This document shows positions 49,410-62,995 of a stretch of 64,000 bases of DNA, piece by piece; positions within the stretch are counted from its first letter, which is position 1; the number at the start of each line of letters is the position of its first letter. The notes below the pieces were generated by a model, which was not told the origin of the DNA, searched no databases, and saw only the letters and a list, made by a program, of their open reading frames with translations. The position numbers and the translations under genes are program-made. The stretch is taken from contig JACDOX010000004.1 of NCBI GenBank assembly GCA_014549065.1, positions 4,625,986 to 4,689,985 on the forward strand, given 5' to 3'. The DNA is from Cardinalis cardinalis. Lineage: Eukaryota > Chordata > Aves > Passeriformes > Cardinalidae.

Positions 49410-49517
49410 CTGTCCAGTATATGCAAAGTCCAGGGCTTGTTTTAAACCAAGGCTTGTCACACCATGTAAATTCACCTCATCAGCTTCACTCTCAACCATG
49501 CAGAGACTGAACATTGC
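49410..49517 (-). CDS. KLHL32: KLHL32 coding exon, central BTB/POZ domain (partial gene)
   Basis: Read on the minus strand, 108 bases encode 36 residues beginning AMFSLCMVES and ending ALDFAYTGQ. This matches the middle of the BTB/POZ domain of Kelch-like protein 32, about residues 69-104 of the mammalian protein as I recall it. The acceptor is a T-rich tract ending CCCCCGTAG, directly before GCA ATG. The donor is CAG|GTATTG. Both ends are phase 0. BTB domains of this family dimerise and, together with BACK, contact the CUL3 ubiquitin ligase scaffold; KLHL32's own substrate is not well established, so an adaptor role is family inference. The preceding exon, with the start codon, is not recognisable between 49518 and 64000. 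The next exon is 39618-39716. No N or frame break occurs here. KLHL32 is preferred over other KLHL paralogues because the match continues through the two following exons. Confidence 0.95.
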
Positions 49518-52126
49518 CTACGGGGGAAAAAAACAGAAATGCCATTAAACCATTTTGGATAAGAATTCCAAATAGCAGCAGCCTTGAGAGTCAGAATAAG
49601 ATCCATACCAAGTTTTCAGTAACACCACCGCAATAAATCTTGTAACTGAGTCCTTTAATCATGAAAGAAATACAAAAACGTATTCTAGATAAACTGAGAG
49701 AAATCTTTTTCTTCAATATATATATACTTCTTAATTAAGTAATTCAGGTGAAATCAATGAGAACAGTCACACAATAAGGCATCATTCAATAAAAAAAAGG
49801 TAACTGGACTCTGGGAAGAGAATAATCTACACGAGCACCACTAAAAGCAATACTTACGTATAGTATCATTGTATATAAGAAGGAGCAATAAGCCATACAC
49901 AATTACTTGAGAAGAAGGGGCAGTTACAACCATCTTTTATAAGCAATGCTTTTCAAATCAGCATCTCAGACTGGAATATGAGCAATGCAGTAATTAACTT
50001 ATTAAATGAAGAGAAATGATGGAGATGCAGACACCCAAACTTACAACCTCCCTTTNTTTGTTATTGCCTCAGTTTCTCACATCATAAAGTCTAAACTGAA
50101 GACAGGCAAGGTGCTATGGAATTTTCCTGAATATACCACTGAGGAGAGCAACTCTCCCTTTCATCCAGCCTTACTTTCCAGATCATTTGTCTTCAGTGTC
50201 TCCCTGGAATGAAGCAATCATACTCAGTCTCTTGAATACTTGTGAGAATCTTTTTCTTCCCATCCCCATTAAACTGCTTTGCCCTTCACTCTTCCCTCCC
50301 AACCCGCATTCCTGCTGCACTACCTCTGCTTACCACTCCTTTCCTAATNATCAGCCCCATTCTCCATTCTTTGACACCCTCCCACACTTTTTTAACAAAA
50401 TACACCACTCAGAGTTTTTAAACAGTAAACTGTGAACAAATAAACTGAACACTTCTGCCATCTGCCATTAGTAAAGAAAGTATAAACTTATCCCCAGTAG
50501 GTTTAGTGCTATACTCAATGTCTTTAGGGAGGCTACCACACTACACCTTGGGGAACTCCAGTAACAAAGCCCTTCTCATGGATATAACTGTGTCTGCTAC
50601 CTTCTTTCTATGCTCTGGCTGATACCTGCAGAAGCTGAGACAGTCAACAAGTTCACTGGATTTCACATGTGCAATCTGTCCAGCAAGCAGTGCTGAATCT
50701 GAAGGGAAAAAATAAGCCCTACCCTCTCTAACTATTTAGCACATATGAATGACTACATCATCTTTACCCAAACTATTCCAGGTTTCACCTAGACTCAGGT
50801 GACTTCAAGAACTCAGTGCTTCCTGCAAATACGTAATTTCTTCAGAAAATATTAGTACTTTTCATCATTAAAACATCATAATTTGGCATAAATATGTTTC
50901 CTGGAAATCATCCAATATAAACAAGAAGGACACTTATCACACAGTCACTCCTGATTTTGCAATTTCTGTTGAATTAAAGTGATATCAGGGCTTCTTCCAT
51001 ACTGGCAACAAGAAAGAAGCAACAAATAGTTTAAAAGCTTTATCAAACAAATACAGTAAGACACAGCCATGAAATATACCTAGGGAGAAAAAAAACCCCC
51101 AAACCTCTAACAAGTTCAGCCACTTTTCTTACCCATTAAAAATGTAATATTTTGTTGTCATCTAGTAGCTAATGTGAGGCTTCAGAGCTTGCCAGGAGCT
51201 GCAAGGTACTCATCAGCCACCNACTCTTTGGAAAAGCAGACCTGCAGTGGCTGTCTGGGAGAGATAAGCTTCTCTTCTCAGAAATTCACTACTAGATAAA
51301 TATTTTGGAATATTCCTTTCACACACCAATTCCTGAATAAAGAGAGTNAAGTCTCAAAGGAACACCTGTCTGCCAAGGGGTAGATTTGCACACCTTCTGT
51401 ACCCTCAACCCTGACACCGACTGCCTGCAGAAAGGCTGGGAATGATGAAAGGTAAAAGATGCTCTGTGTCTTGCTGTGTCTTCCAACCATGCTACAGTCC
51501 CAACCTGTACACTACAGACCTGTGCATAGGAACCATCTAAAGACAGTGTGGTTACTAATACAGCTCTTATTCTGGTCAAGGGANAATATTCCACACAATG
51601 AGTTAAGCTTACAAATACAAAGAAACACTTAACTGAATCCTATCTGTAAGCCTGGAATCATTCCTATATGACTTCTGTGTATATTTACTAACTTTACCTT
51701 AAGGATATTATTTTAACACAGAGATTCCAACATGGTCTTTACACAGGGTTTATTACTACACATAATTTAGTAAACTAAGCAGGATCAGACAACTAACTCA
51801 GTCACTGTCCATAATCACCCACAGTGCATAAGAAGCACAGCTCCAGCAGAGCTTTGACCCCTGCCAACTAGCACTCTCCCAGGCAATGCACAGGAGACCA
51901 TGGTCCAGGAGATAACTTAAGCCATGGCTGTTCCAAATAGGCAGCATGGACAAAGTCAAAATGTTCACAGAGCTTTAGCCATATTGTCACAAGCCAGGTT
52001 ATGCCAGTCTTTTTAGAGCCAGAAAACAAGCCCTCATTCACCTTATTTATAACTACAGATACAGCCTACGAGTGCAGCGAGCTATCAGAAGCTGCCATTA
52101 AGACACAAAGCTATGGCTTTGTGGAG
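49518..52126 (-). other. KLHL32 intron upstream of the BTB exon
   Basis: Intron 5' of the exon at 49410-49517 in gene sense. The N-terminal KLHL32 exon (start codon and first BTB strands) was looked for on the minus strand and not recognised. The short frames near 51278-51594 have no KLHL resemblance. Confidence 0.55.
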
Positions 52127-53222
52127 AATCANAGAACAGTCTGGGTCGGAAGGGACCATAAAGATTATCTAGTTCCAACCCCCCTGCCATAGACAGAGNC
52201 ACCTTACACTAAACAGCTTGCTGAAAGCCCCACCCAACCTGGCCTTGAATACTTACAAGGCCAGGGCACCCACAAATTCCCTGGCCATCCTCACAGTACA
52301 GGATTTGTTCTAATATCTAATCTAAACTTACTCTCTTTCACTTAAACTGAAAGCCTTCTCTCTTCTCCTATCACTACATGCCCTTACCAGAAGTCCCTCT
52401 ACATAATGAAAGGACACANGTCCTGAAACCTTCTCTTTTTCAGTCTGAACAGACTGAAAAATTCTCTCAACCTTTCTTATAATCAGTTTGGTGGCCTTCT
52501 TTTGGATTAATTTCAACAGGTCAAAGTCCTTCCTATACTGAGGACCTCAAAGCAGAATGTAGCACTCCAGGTGGGGTCTCATGAGAACAGAATAGAGGGG
52601 GAAAATCCCCTCCCTCTCCCTGCTGGCCACGTTGCTCTGGGTGCAGCCCAGTTTGGCTTTCCAGGCTGTGAGAGCACATGCTGGCTCATGTCTAGCCTCT
52701 CTTCACCCTCAAGCCCTTCTCAGCAGGGCTGCTCTCCATCTGTCCATCCCCCAGCCTGCCTTAATACCAGGGTTGCTCAGACCCANGTGCAGCACANTGC
52801 ACTTGGTCTTACTAAGCCACATGAGATTCCCATGGGCCCATTTCTCAAACTTGTCCAGATCCCTCTGGATTGCATCCCATCCTTCAGGTGTGTTAACTGC
52901 AACACCCAGCTTGGTGTTATCTGCAAATCTGCAAAGGGTGCACTCAATCACTTTGATTAAGGTATTAAATAACACTGATCCCAATACAGACTCCTGAGGG
53001 ACACCACTCGTCACTGATGCCCATCAGGACTCTAAGCCATTCACCTCTGGAAGCAGCTGTCCAAACACTTTCTTCTCCATCTACCAGTCCCCTCACTGAA
53101 TCCATTTCTCTCTAATTTAGAGACAAGGATGTTGTGGGAGACTGGGTGAAAGGCTTTACAGAAGTTCAGATAGATGATGTCTGTAGCTCTTCCCTTGTCC
53201 ACTGGGGAAGTCACACCTCAAA
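52127..53222 (-). mobile_element. CR1-type LINE, about 1.1 kb, with reverse-transcriptase remnant
   Basis: The 3' terminus is at the low end: ATCANAGAACAGTCTGGGTC then GGAAGGGACCATAAAGATTA. The minus strand from about 53014 down to 52709 encodes a decayed reverse-transcriptase core: TSGVPQESVLGSVLFN, then RFADNTKLG, a degenerate FADDTKL, then EGWDAIQRDLDKFEKWAHGN. Upstream in element sense, DKGRAT...IYLNF-like sequence continues to about 53222. The active-site motif carries N in place of the first catalytic Asp. Several frame breaks show that it is inactive. This is the longest CR1 copy in the window. Confidence 0.92.
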
Positions 53223-53536
53223 CATTCTGTGAAGGTTTTTGAAACTGAGTGGGAATTACATCTATTTTTCAGGAAACAAGGCCAAAGAATTTGATCAAAA
53301 GANAAGGCCTGCAATGGTCTTCAGACAGTTCACATTCAGCTGAACTTGATTAGCCTCCAGGAAAGTAATATCNCACTTAAATGAACTTTGTACTGCTCAC
53401 TGATCCACACTGCCTTCACCAGCAGGCAAATTTCCTTGTTAGCCCAATAGTTTTTGAGGCTTAATCCAGCATGAAAAAAAATCTGTTCTACCATAGGCAG
53501 AAGTTGAACTCAAACACAGCCTTTAATTTGCACTCC

Positions 53537-53590
53537 TGTAGTTTCAGCTGAAAAAAAGAATATTGTAGTTTCAGCTGAAAAAAAAAAATA
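53537..53590. repeat. Direct duplication, 27-bp period
   Basis: TGTAGTTTCAGCTGAAAAAAA occurs twice, starting at 53537 and 53564. The second copy has a longer A-run. Confidence 0.9.
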
Positions 53591-56567
53591 CGGACCATTA
53601 CATTCTGATTTGAGACTTCACCAACATCTGGAGAATGAGTTATGGTTGAGCTGTTAAACTCCAGTTTCAGATGCATCCCTGAAAACACTCTAAGGTTTTG
53701 TGAGCTTATACAGATCCATCAGTCATGCTTTTAATACAAGGCTACTAGCCTACTTTATTTTTCCCTTGGGTACATTAAAAGCAAGGCAATAAGATAAATA
53801 TCTCAGGGGAATGCAGAAGTGACAGACAAGAAAAACAAATGTAATACAAAATATTTGTCCAAATGCACAACTCAAAGTCAATCTTATCAGAAAAGCTACC
53901 AAATTTGACTAAGCATGAAANGTTAATAATATTATTTATTGGCTTAACTCAACGATGTTATTATACTTGACTTTAAAACATTTCGNCTTGAAATAAAATC
54001 TATTTGATTATGCCTCATTTCTGCTTCAAGACCTTCATNAGACTTGAAGTACAAGCTGCCACTGTTAACCAGAGATCCCTTTTATAATAAAACCCACTGA
54101 TGACAGGACTTAGAATTTTTTCTAGCTTCTTATTAATACAGATCTTGTTCTGCCACCCAGTCATATAATTAGGCAACACTGTGGTAAATAGATTGATTGT
54201 TTACATTCTGATATTTCAGTTAGGATTTTAAGTAAGTAAACCAAATCCCCCAATGCAAAGTAAGTACAATCCACTAGCCATTTTTTGACAACTGCTTCAA
54301 AATTCAGGTCTCAACATGCTGACACAAATGGATGTATTCCATTTGTGGAATTCCACATGAGGTCACACTTATTTCAGATGCTACAGATTTGGATGGCCTT
54401 ATTTTTGTGAGGCAGGCAGATACTTTAATAGCTCCTCTTTTTGCAGGAAGGAAAGAATCAACCCTCCATTCTTCTTCTAATCTTGGCCTGAAACAGAAAC
54501 AAAGCTACAGAACAAAGCTTTTTCCTTTTCCCAAAGGAAAAGGAAAACAAAACACACAGTCCTTAGATAAAAATATTCAAGCCATAAAAAACTTCTCAGA
54601 CTCTTGAAAACTTGACTCCAAAGAAACATGACAAGCTGGTGAGCATTTAACACAGAGCACACCTGTAGTTTCCCAACTTGGCCCTGAGTAGTCACAGGAA
54701 CCTTTATAAAAACAATTTCTTCTACAAACATAGAATACAAAAGTGAACAAGAGCTCAAAACTAAATGACACACAACCACAGGGTGTACAGACTTAAATGT
54801 GAGCAGATCTGATGCAACCAGGCAGAATTGTCAAAGTAAAAGGTGTTTAGCACAGTCATTGTGTCTGACTTTCCATGCTCAGCATGTAGTTTAGCTTTCA
54901 AAAACAAAATGCACAACAGCTGTAAAATAACATCAAATCAGAATAATGTATTACTGTTAAAATGTCCAGACACATCGATTGTACCAGTCAGGCAGCACTG
55001 CAGCAACATACATGGACTCCTTCACAACATACCACTTCAGGAACAGATACGTGGGTAACAGACACACGAGATGCGTGTCAAAATCCCCAAAATACAAATT
55101 GCTCACTGTCACAATGGTGACATACAAATTGCTCCTTGCCTTTGAGTCATTTTCTTACTTACTCAGGTGTTCCATATCCATGAGAGTAATGAGCTTTTCC
55201 TCATTTGTACACATCAACCTTATAGCCATGTCAGTCATAGCAAACAGCAAATGACCACAAAACAACTCAACCAAGTTGTACATATTTTAAACAAGCAAAT
55301 TTTGCCAGTGAATTCCACATATCTTAGTGGCCTTTTAGAGGCAAGAAACAGAATCAAAACATATGCAGTGTCAGGAGACAGGTAAATTATGTAAAATGAA
55401 CAAATGGTTATGCCTTATGCTGTTAAAAAGACAGCACTGTGACTGAAATCATAAGTAACTACTTGCTGTGACCTGAGGCTTTCAAGAAATACCCTCTCTA
55501 TTCTAGGAGTAAAGAAGTACATGGTACCAGTGCACGGCAATAACCTCTACAATATCTCAAAGTTCCCTCAGCAAGATTGTGTAGAGACGTTCACCACTTT
55601 CCACTTTTTTTTTGATTCAACTTTAAATGCAACATTCAAATGAAATCTAAGCTTTCAAAACCAGACAAGTAAGCTGAGCTTGCTACAGCAACGTACAGTA
55701 ACTCCAAGAGTAACATTTCCCCCTTCTGATTTCTCAAACACAGCACCCTAGATCCAAGTCAACTATAATACAAAACAAATATTAGGACCTTCCCACCAAA
55801 GCATAGCTCTGACCTACACAAATTCTTGTTCAACCACAGACTTACTTGCACAATAATAATGTCCTGGGATACTTCAGAATTACCTCCACTTAGCAAATTA
55901 ATTGCTAAAGAACTGATCAATTAAGTCGCCAAGATTTTCCTTAGCTATTCATCTTGTTGCATTGAATTTTCTAAGTAATTAACAGTATCTAGTATTGTTT
56001 TACTCTGGAAAGAGCTGGTTTGTCATCTCAAATTTCTGCCTTCACAATTAAATGATACTAGAGCTTGAGTTCTTTTAAAAATTATTTTAAAATAGATAGG
56101 CATTTTCATTAAGGGCAGTATTTTACAAATAATTACTTCCCACATCATATGGGGAATGCACTTAATTCTACACTCATCTTTTCCATAGCCTTTTTTTCAT
56201 NGGAAATTGATTGTACTTCTCACCTTGGGCATCAGAAAAGCCATGAAGAAAGTAAATCCAACACTTCAGACATCTCAGATCAATTTCCCACACTGCTCAG
56301 GGAACTCAGTTATGATGTGATACCTCAAGACTGTTTTCATTTCACATGTCACTTTAAGCCTGTGAGAGATCTTACTGACATCAATGATCTGTTGATCAGT
56401 GGCACACTTTCTGATTTTGGACCTCAGCTCATCTGTCACTTGGGCTACTAAGTACCCAGTCCTGACATACTCTTTTCTACCCGGGCTATAAACTTNTTCA
56501 GGTCAAAACATTACACTTTGCAGTTTGTGGTAAAGATAGCCATTCCCTGTTCATGTAACAGTAATAT

Positions 56568-56585
56568 TAAATAAATAAATAAATC
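56568..56585. repeat. Short (TAAA)n run
   Basis: About four TAAA units. A minor simple repeat. Confidence 0.85.
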
Positions 56586-58854
56586 ATACTCTATTTCATC
56601 TACTTTGTTCTATCACTCCTGAAATAACCTTTGGATGTCCTTAGCTTCATGTTCTTATTCTTCATTACATAAGCCATGTCATTTTTCCTTTGCTGTTTTC
56701 ACCTATCACAACAANAAAAAAAAATACATTCAGAATCTATGAACAGGAGTCAAAACACTGCTTTGACAGATGACCATGCCCACATCAAACATCAACTATG
56801 CTCTACATGTGCAATGTATACTTATCCAAATAACCAATTTAATATGTGAATGTTTCTTTACAGCATGTAAAAATGTGCCTTGTTCTTCTTATAACTAGCT
56901 TTGTTTCCCTCCCAATTCAAGCCTGTCTATCCTAAATCAATCATGAGCCAATCAGCCATGTCCTCTGGAGTCTCTTGAACACTGAAAAACATACCCATCA
57001 ATACCAATTGCATGAAATATGATTAAGAGGCTCATTACACAACTCTTCNGAAAAAAGTTCCATGTAAATTCACAGAGAAAATGTCACATAACATCAGTCA
57101 CTGATATCTGAGCCTACAGTAATTCATCTGCTCTATGAAATTTACCTAAACATTGGTTTTTAAGCATTTGCCAAGCAACTAAAATGAATCCCATGAAATG
57201 GAAAGGTCAGCTAACATTCATAGTTTAAGAGAATATATAGTTAAAGAAATAAAACTGACCAGCAAACTATACAATTTTATGCACAGTATTCAAATGTCAC
57301 ATATTACTGTTAGTAAAGCAAATTCCACTGAACCTTTGGCATTTCTTTTAGTACGTCAGTGTCAGACAGTGATACATAATTACCGAGCCCCAAAGAGCTT
57401 ACCAAATCAAGGATATGTACAAGGCACTTGTTATGTCACACTCTGGATACAAAAAGATATTCCTTTCTGGGTAGTCTTCAAAATAAGAAATGAAAACTGC
57501 AATAAAGAACTACCTTACTGTTTAGAGAACCTAAGGATGTGAGATTTTTTTTCCTGTTTGTATATTGGACATTCCATCAAGAACAAAGTGATTTTCTTGG
57601 TTGTAACAAGGCACAGGGTCTTTATTCCTAGTCAAGATAAGAAAAAAAACCAAAAAACACAAACCTGAAACAACAACAACCCAAAAGCAAACAAACAAAA
57701 ACCTCAAATTAAACAAAAAATCCCCAAAAATGTGTTGCTAGCAAGTTATGTCCTTGATTGAACCTGCATCAAACATAATTCATGTTTTGATAGTCAGAGC
57801 TTAACAGTGCCATGTGTCTTCCCCCAAGCTCTGCTTAAGTACACAAACATCATTTAAGCCACATGGAGAAAGGAATTCTATAGCATGCTATTCATAAAAA
57901 GTTGCTGCATCATCACTAAAAGACTTATATTCAAAATCTAAGTAGTTCCATAAAAACAAAATAATTCTACAATTTCCATGTGCAACTTGCTATCAGAACA
58001 AAAAACCACACAAAACTATTACAGACACAATAAAGCTATTAGTATCAGTATTTCAAAACGAATAAGTCACCACAGGTGGTCCTGAATATCAAGCTTATTG
58101 TTTATTTTACAGCGGATGCAAGAAAACTGAATTGCAAGGACACTTGTGCAAAGCACTGTATAAATCTCCAATAATGTACAGTCTATCGTANCAACAGACA
58201 CCTAAAAGCAGGCCTGCCTTTTGGAGAATAAAGAAAGCATCATAACTAAAACCAGATTTTTTTCCCAGCATTTCCAGTCAAGCACAGAAAAGCATGAGTC
58301 ACATTTGCAAATTTTGGCTTAAATTGGTTTAATGCTTCCCAGTGAATGCATAAGCCTATTGTTCATATCCTTCGATGATTTTAGCAAGTGATATCAAAAG
58401 CAAGCCCAGAATAAAATTGTAATAAAAGTTACTTAGCTCTTGAACTAGCATTTTAACTATCACAATACATTTAATTCAGGAAGGCAAAGCTTCTTGTGAT
58501 TTATTTTCCCTCTCCAAGGAAAAACCATGATCCAGAGTTCGACGCCTTTTAAGGAACTTCATTTTTAAAACATACTTCATACAATAACATGAGAACAAAT
58601 GTCCCACCTTAGTGAATGCAGGCTCTAATATGTACAGCAAAGCTTAATCTAACAGAACTGNAGTAACAATCTTAGTTGTTATTATAATTACCTTTTTAAG
58701 AAGCCATTTATATAATGGGATGTCAATGTCATTAGGCACTGACATCCAAATGTTCCAAGCAATAGTAAACTATGGCAATTACTTCTATTCTGCATCCTAA
58801 CTGCAAAAGCACACTTGTTATGTGAAAAGTCTAATGCTGACATTTTAAATGGTT

Positions 58855-58928
58855 CATTTTATGAGAGTTTGCACTACATATCTTCCCCATCTGGCCCATT
58901 TTATGAGGGTTTGTACTAGATAATCTTC
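58855..58928. repeat. Direct duplication, about 42-bp period
   Basis: CATTTTATGAGAGTTTG and CATTTTATGAGGGTTTG, each followed by ACTA and ATCTTC, form two diverged copies. Confidence 0.85.
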
Positions 58929-61900
58929 ATATCCTTTAAAATAATTATATTTTCCATTATGATTCTAAATCTTGTTTTCCATTAAAAATATAGTACAATT
59001 TTGCTAAAGTACCACCCTTAGTTCCCACCAACATATTTATTAAACTCTTTTATANAAAGGCAAAGTAATAAAACCAGCTTACTGACTATTTTTGTTTCTT
59101 TCATACCCTTCTACTGATAAAAACCTAAAAAAGTAAACAACCACTAACAATTTGCAAAATAAAAGAAGAACTTGACCAATCAACCTTGTGTTAATGTTGC
59201 AGCCATTTGTCACAGTAGTTTTCATCATCAGCTAAGCTCTACCCTCCATCAGCTACTTCCTTTGGAAAAAAAGTCTCTGTAAAATCATCTCTTCACTTTA
59301 TTTTTAGTTGTCTGCACTTGACCATGCTCATTTATCCTTTGGCTTTTCCTTCAACTTTAACAAACAAGCTAACAGAGCTTCTGAGCTAACAGACCACAAC
59401 AACATTAATTTAATTATTCCCATTAATTCCCCAGGCTTGATACCTATTCCTTCTTGGCTGAAATCTAACCCTGGCAAAGTAGATGATTAAATGCCCACAG
59501 CTCCTGAAAATGCAGATGAACATTTAATAAGTTGTCTTAATAGTCCTAATTTTTATATAAAATGGGCTTTGTGTACATTTGTCGCCTATTTGCAAAACTG
59601 ACACTCTGTGGCCCTGGAAGGGCAGGTTATTTCATCAGTAGCTAAGAATGTTCCACATGCCTGAGGAGATGGTAATTTGATTTTTACACACATACACACC
59701 CAAACTTGTGTTCTATACATATAGAAGTAATGGAGGCAACCTAATGGTGAAGAGTTTGTTATGCTGGGCTGTAACCATTGCTTTTTCACAATGTGGAGTC
59801 ANAAAAAGATTTTGACAGAGGCCTTTAAATGCCTGGAAGGCAAACTAGGCAAGAGAGAAAAGAGGAGAGATCTTTGCCTGGGTACATAATGACTGAATAC
59901 ATAAAGCAGTGAACAAGGAAAGATGAGACAATTTTCACAGGGAGTGATGATTCCTGTGGAGCAACTCATGTTTAACATATGCAGAGCAGTTCTGGAAAAG
60001 GGCAAGAGCACTGCAGGTAGAAAGTCCATTGAGGCAAAGCTGTGCAAAGTAGTAAAGGCATGGATAATGTGATAANCTGTAAAAGGATTGCATGGATTAA
60101 GCAGCTGGCTTCTAAAATGGCAATTATAAAAATGAACATATGAATTTAGTAAAAAATCATCCCNGTCCTCAGCAATAAAAATGAAAAAAAATTAAAAAGG
60201 TAATCAAAGCTTAGAAATTTTTTTGCAAGAGACAACAAAACAGAAATCAACCCTATGCTCATATAGAAATTTACACCTTGCCTTCTGCATTCAATTCCCT
60301 TACCCTCAGCTCACAAAACCTATACAAGAGCTGTCAAAACTTTGGAGAAGGGCAAGAAGCTTCCTCAAGCATCCTGCACAGCTTCCATTTAAATAGTACC
60401 TGATTAAGACAAAAATTTTCAGGAAAAGAGATGACTGAGTGACATGAAAAGAACCAATGGTAATCTTTTCTAATAGAAGAACTAGAAGAAATCAAATCAA
60501 ACTGGTAGAAATCAGATTGACTATAAACAAAAGTAGATCTTCACACAAGAGGCAGTTGGCCACCCTGTAAGGTGGATGAGAAATCTTACACAGGCCCAAT
60601 GGGAAAGAAGATAAAAGCTTAGAAGAAAGACCTATTAAGGATTGCTGAACAGACAGGAATCACAGCCTGCTCTGAAATGTCCCTGAGATGAAAACAGCTG
60701 GGGAATTCTCTGGAACACACCACATACACTTATCCTGGATTTNCTCTTTTTCACCATACATCACAAAGAGCTGCTGCTAAAGCAAGGAGCNAATGATCCA
60801 GCTCAGTGTGGCTGTTCTTATGATCTCACCTAAGGCTGCTAAGGGCATCTCCCTCCTTTGAGGTATTACCTATNAGGTAATTGAGATTAGATTGAGAGGC
60901 AGTTTGATCCATTCATCACTCACACANTAGGTCATTCAGTGACAGGATTGGGATTTAGAGAAGTTTTTGATGCCTAAAGTTTGCAAGCTGGCTGACTCAA
61001 GCAGACTAACTCTTGCCAAAGATAAGGAACCAGCAGCATTTTACAAAGCTGTTCAGGACAGTCAAATGCAAAGGTTCCACTGCTTTCACAAGATTCACTG
61101 TGAAAGTGAATCCAACCTTTCACAAGATTCACTGCCTACAGTGACACGAATTCAATTAGTCAACATTAGATTTCAGTCTACTAAAATGAAGGTGTTAAAA
61201 GGATGTAAAATAATGGCACTGTTGACAATGAAGCAACTGAAGAATTTTTTAAAAGAAAGGTATCTCCTCTGAACTTCAAACAAGCATGTTGCACAAAAGT
61301 CAGAATTGTTTTGTAATGGGCTCCTNATACAAACAGAGGAGACTGGAACACTCCCTGAGGGGGTATCCAAAAGAAAAATAGCTATTTCAAGAATGTTAAA
61401 AAATACTAACACCTGTCTCTTTTGTTGGATACTTCTCATGTTATCAAAATGGTATGTGGGTCCTAGTCACTGAAGCTTAAAGTGATATGCTGCCCAAATA
61501 ATTCCCTCGGGTATTTTCAGCTTCACTACACCCACAGAACAATTTTATTTCTCCCGAGGTTGTGTAGGAAGATACTGACAGAGACTACAAGATATACAAG
61601 AGCATCTACTGCATCCAACAATGTTCTGAAACACAAGACTTCTTCACCAGACTATAGAGGCTGAGAAGAACACAGGTACACAATGCTTCTCTGCCACAGG
61701 CCTGCCCCAATAGATTGGTTTTCATGGGCAAACCCTAAGCCACATAGAAATGCNGCTGAGCCCAGTCCAAACTCAGAATACTTGTTATGGTAGCACTGCA
61801 AAATTGAACTGAGGTAGCCTGAAGCAAGCAAAGAACATAGTGAAGAAAATGGACAACCAGAGGAACGTGGCTATCATGACTTCTTTCTCTCCTGGTTTTA

Positions 61901-62835
61901 AACTGAGAGAATCCATCAGCTCAGTAGCCAAACACCCCATGTTGTTATCACACCAATCTGAGAGAGCGAGCCACAGCCTGCTATGGCCTTTCTCACTAAC
62001 TGCAGAGCTGATTTTGCCATATACAGCCATGGTGCACACACTTACCATACAGGCTCTTCAAAAGAGGAAAAGGAAAAAAAAACCAAGATGATACCACCAC
62101 ATATTGTCTACCATCCAACACAATTGCAATGAATTCATTCATGAACTATGAGAATTGCAACAGAAACATATTTATGCAGGCAAAATACTGTTGGGAATTT
62201 GAACACAGAATTCAGAAAAGAGAAGATTATTGTAGATGTTTTTGTCAGAACCAACANTGCTGAGCTGTGGGAATTCTGTCTGCAGCAAAGAAAAATTGCT
62301 GCAGAGCCTCACAGAATAGAAACTCATCAAATAAAAAGATAAGGATGAACAAAGTAAAATAACCCAGATACATTTCCTTTTTTATCATTTTGAAAGAATA
62401 TTAAAGTATTTATTTAGAAAGCTGAAAAAAGTTTGCAAACCATTTTTGCATATACTGCAGAAGTAAAAGATTTTGCTCAGATGAACATTATAAAAGACAC
62501 CTTGCACCTGTCCATGCTATATTATTTCCAATGCTTTGATTTAATGTAGTAAAACAATTGAAGTGCTTATATCAAACAATATTTTGAGAAGTGAAGGAAT
62601 GTGCAGCTTTCTTGACACTCAGCTGTAACTGGATTACTGAATAATTAGTAGTAACATTCTCATTTGTATTTAAACTTTTATAATATCCTAGTAAATTAAC
62701 TCCATTTTTTTCCAGGCCTCCTCCTATTTTAGACAAGTTCCTTTCNTTCTAATGAGAAGCAAGCAGCACTNAGTTCTCACTCTTAACAGGNGGCATATAA
62801 GTAACATCTTCACAAAACCAGACAAATCCAAGACC
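58929..62835 (-). other. KLHL32 intron, no recognised gene
   Basis: AT-rich intron with overlapping open frames on both strands at 61785-62091 (87 and 83 residues) that have no recognised domains. A duplicated and inverted TTTCACAAGATTCACTG word lies at 61083-61134. No exon was found. Confidence 0.55.
61083..61134. repeat. Direct plus inverted repeat cluster
   Basis: CTTTCACAAGATTCACTG occurs at 61083-61100 and 61117-61134. Between them AGTGAATC (61105-61112) is the reverse complement of GATTCACT in both copies, so either copy could pair with it. Confidence 0.88.
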
Positions 62836-62995
62836 TCCCTGGACAGCCCATTCCAGTGCTACACTACCCCCAGTGTAAAGTTTTCCTCAGGTTGAGGTGG
62901 AACTTCTCTTATTTAAATTTCTGGCCATTGCTCCTTANCCTATGCTCCAGGAAGGAAGCTCAGAAGCAGCCATACCTATCCATATGTGGCTTGGG
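62836..62995 (-). mobile_element. Internal CR1 LINE fragment
   Basis: The plus strand reads CCTCCCTGGACAGCCCATTC, then CAGTGCTACACTACC, AGTGTAAAGTTTTCCTCAGG and CATTGCTCC. This is a diverged internal piece of the CR1 3' region in minus orientation, without the terminal block. Confidence 0.7.

Larger units (their letters stand above)
53223..58854 (-). other. KLHL32 intron, no recognised gene
   Basis: AT-rich intron with a 27-bp-period duplication at 53537-53590 and a short (TAAA)n run at about 56568-56585. Frames of 100 to 114 residues on the plus strand (56149-56451, 57198-57542) have no recognised domains. A chance MLCDI-like minus-strand match near 57080 was rejected as KLHL32. Confidence 0.55.

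Noticed and set aside
52571..52997. Plus-strand frames of 129 and 121 residues
   Set aside because: They are antisense to the CR1 copy whose reverse-transcriptase remnant is on the minus strand.
57040..57110. Minus-strand MLCDIF...NLHG resembling the KLHL32 N-terminal BTB strand
   Set aside because: Only five or six residues match, a stop lies just upstream in frame, the flanking residues do not fit, and NLHG belongs to the exon at 49410-49517.
61785..62091. Overlapping 87- and 83-residue frames on both strands, the minus one with a hydrophobic segment
   Set aside because: No recognised domain and no clear splice context. Mirrored frames of this length are common by chance.
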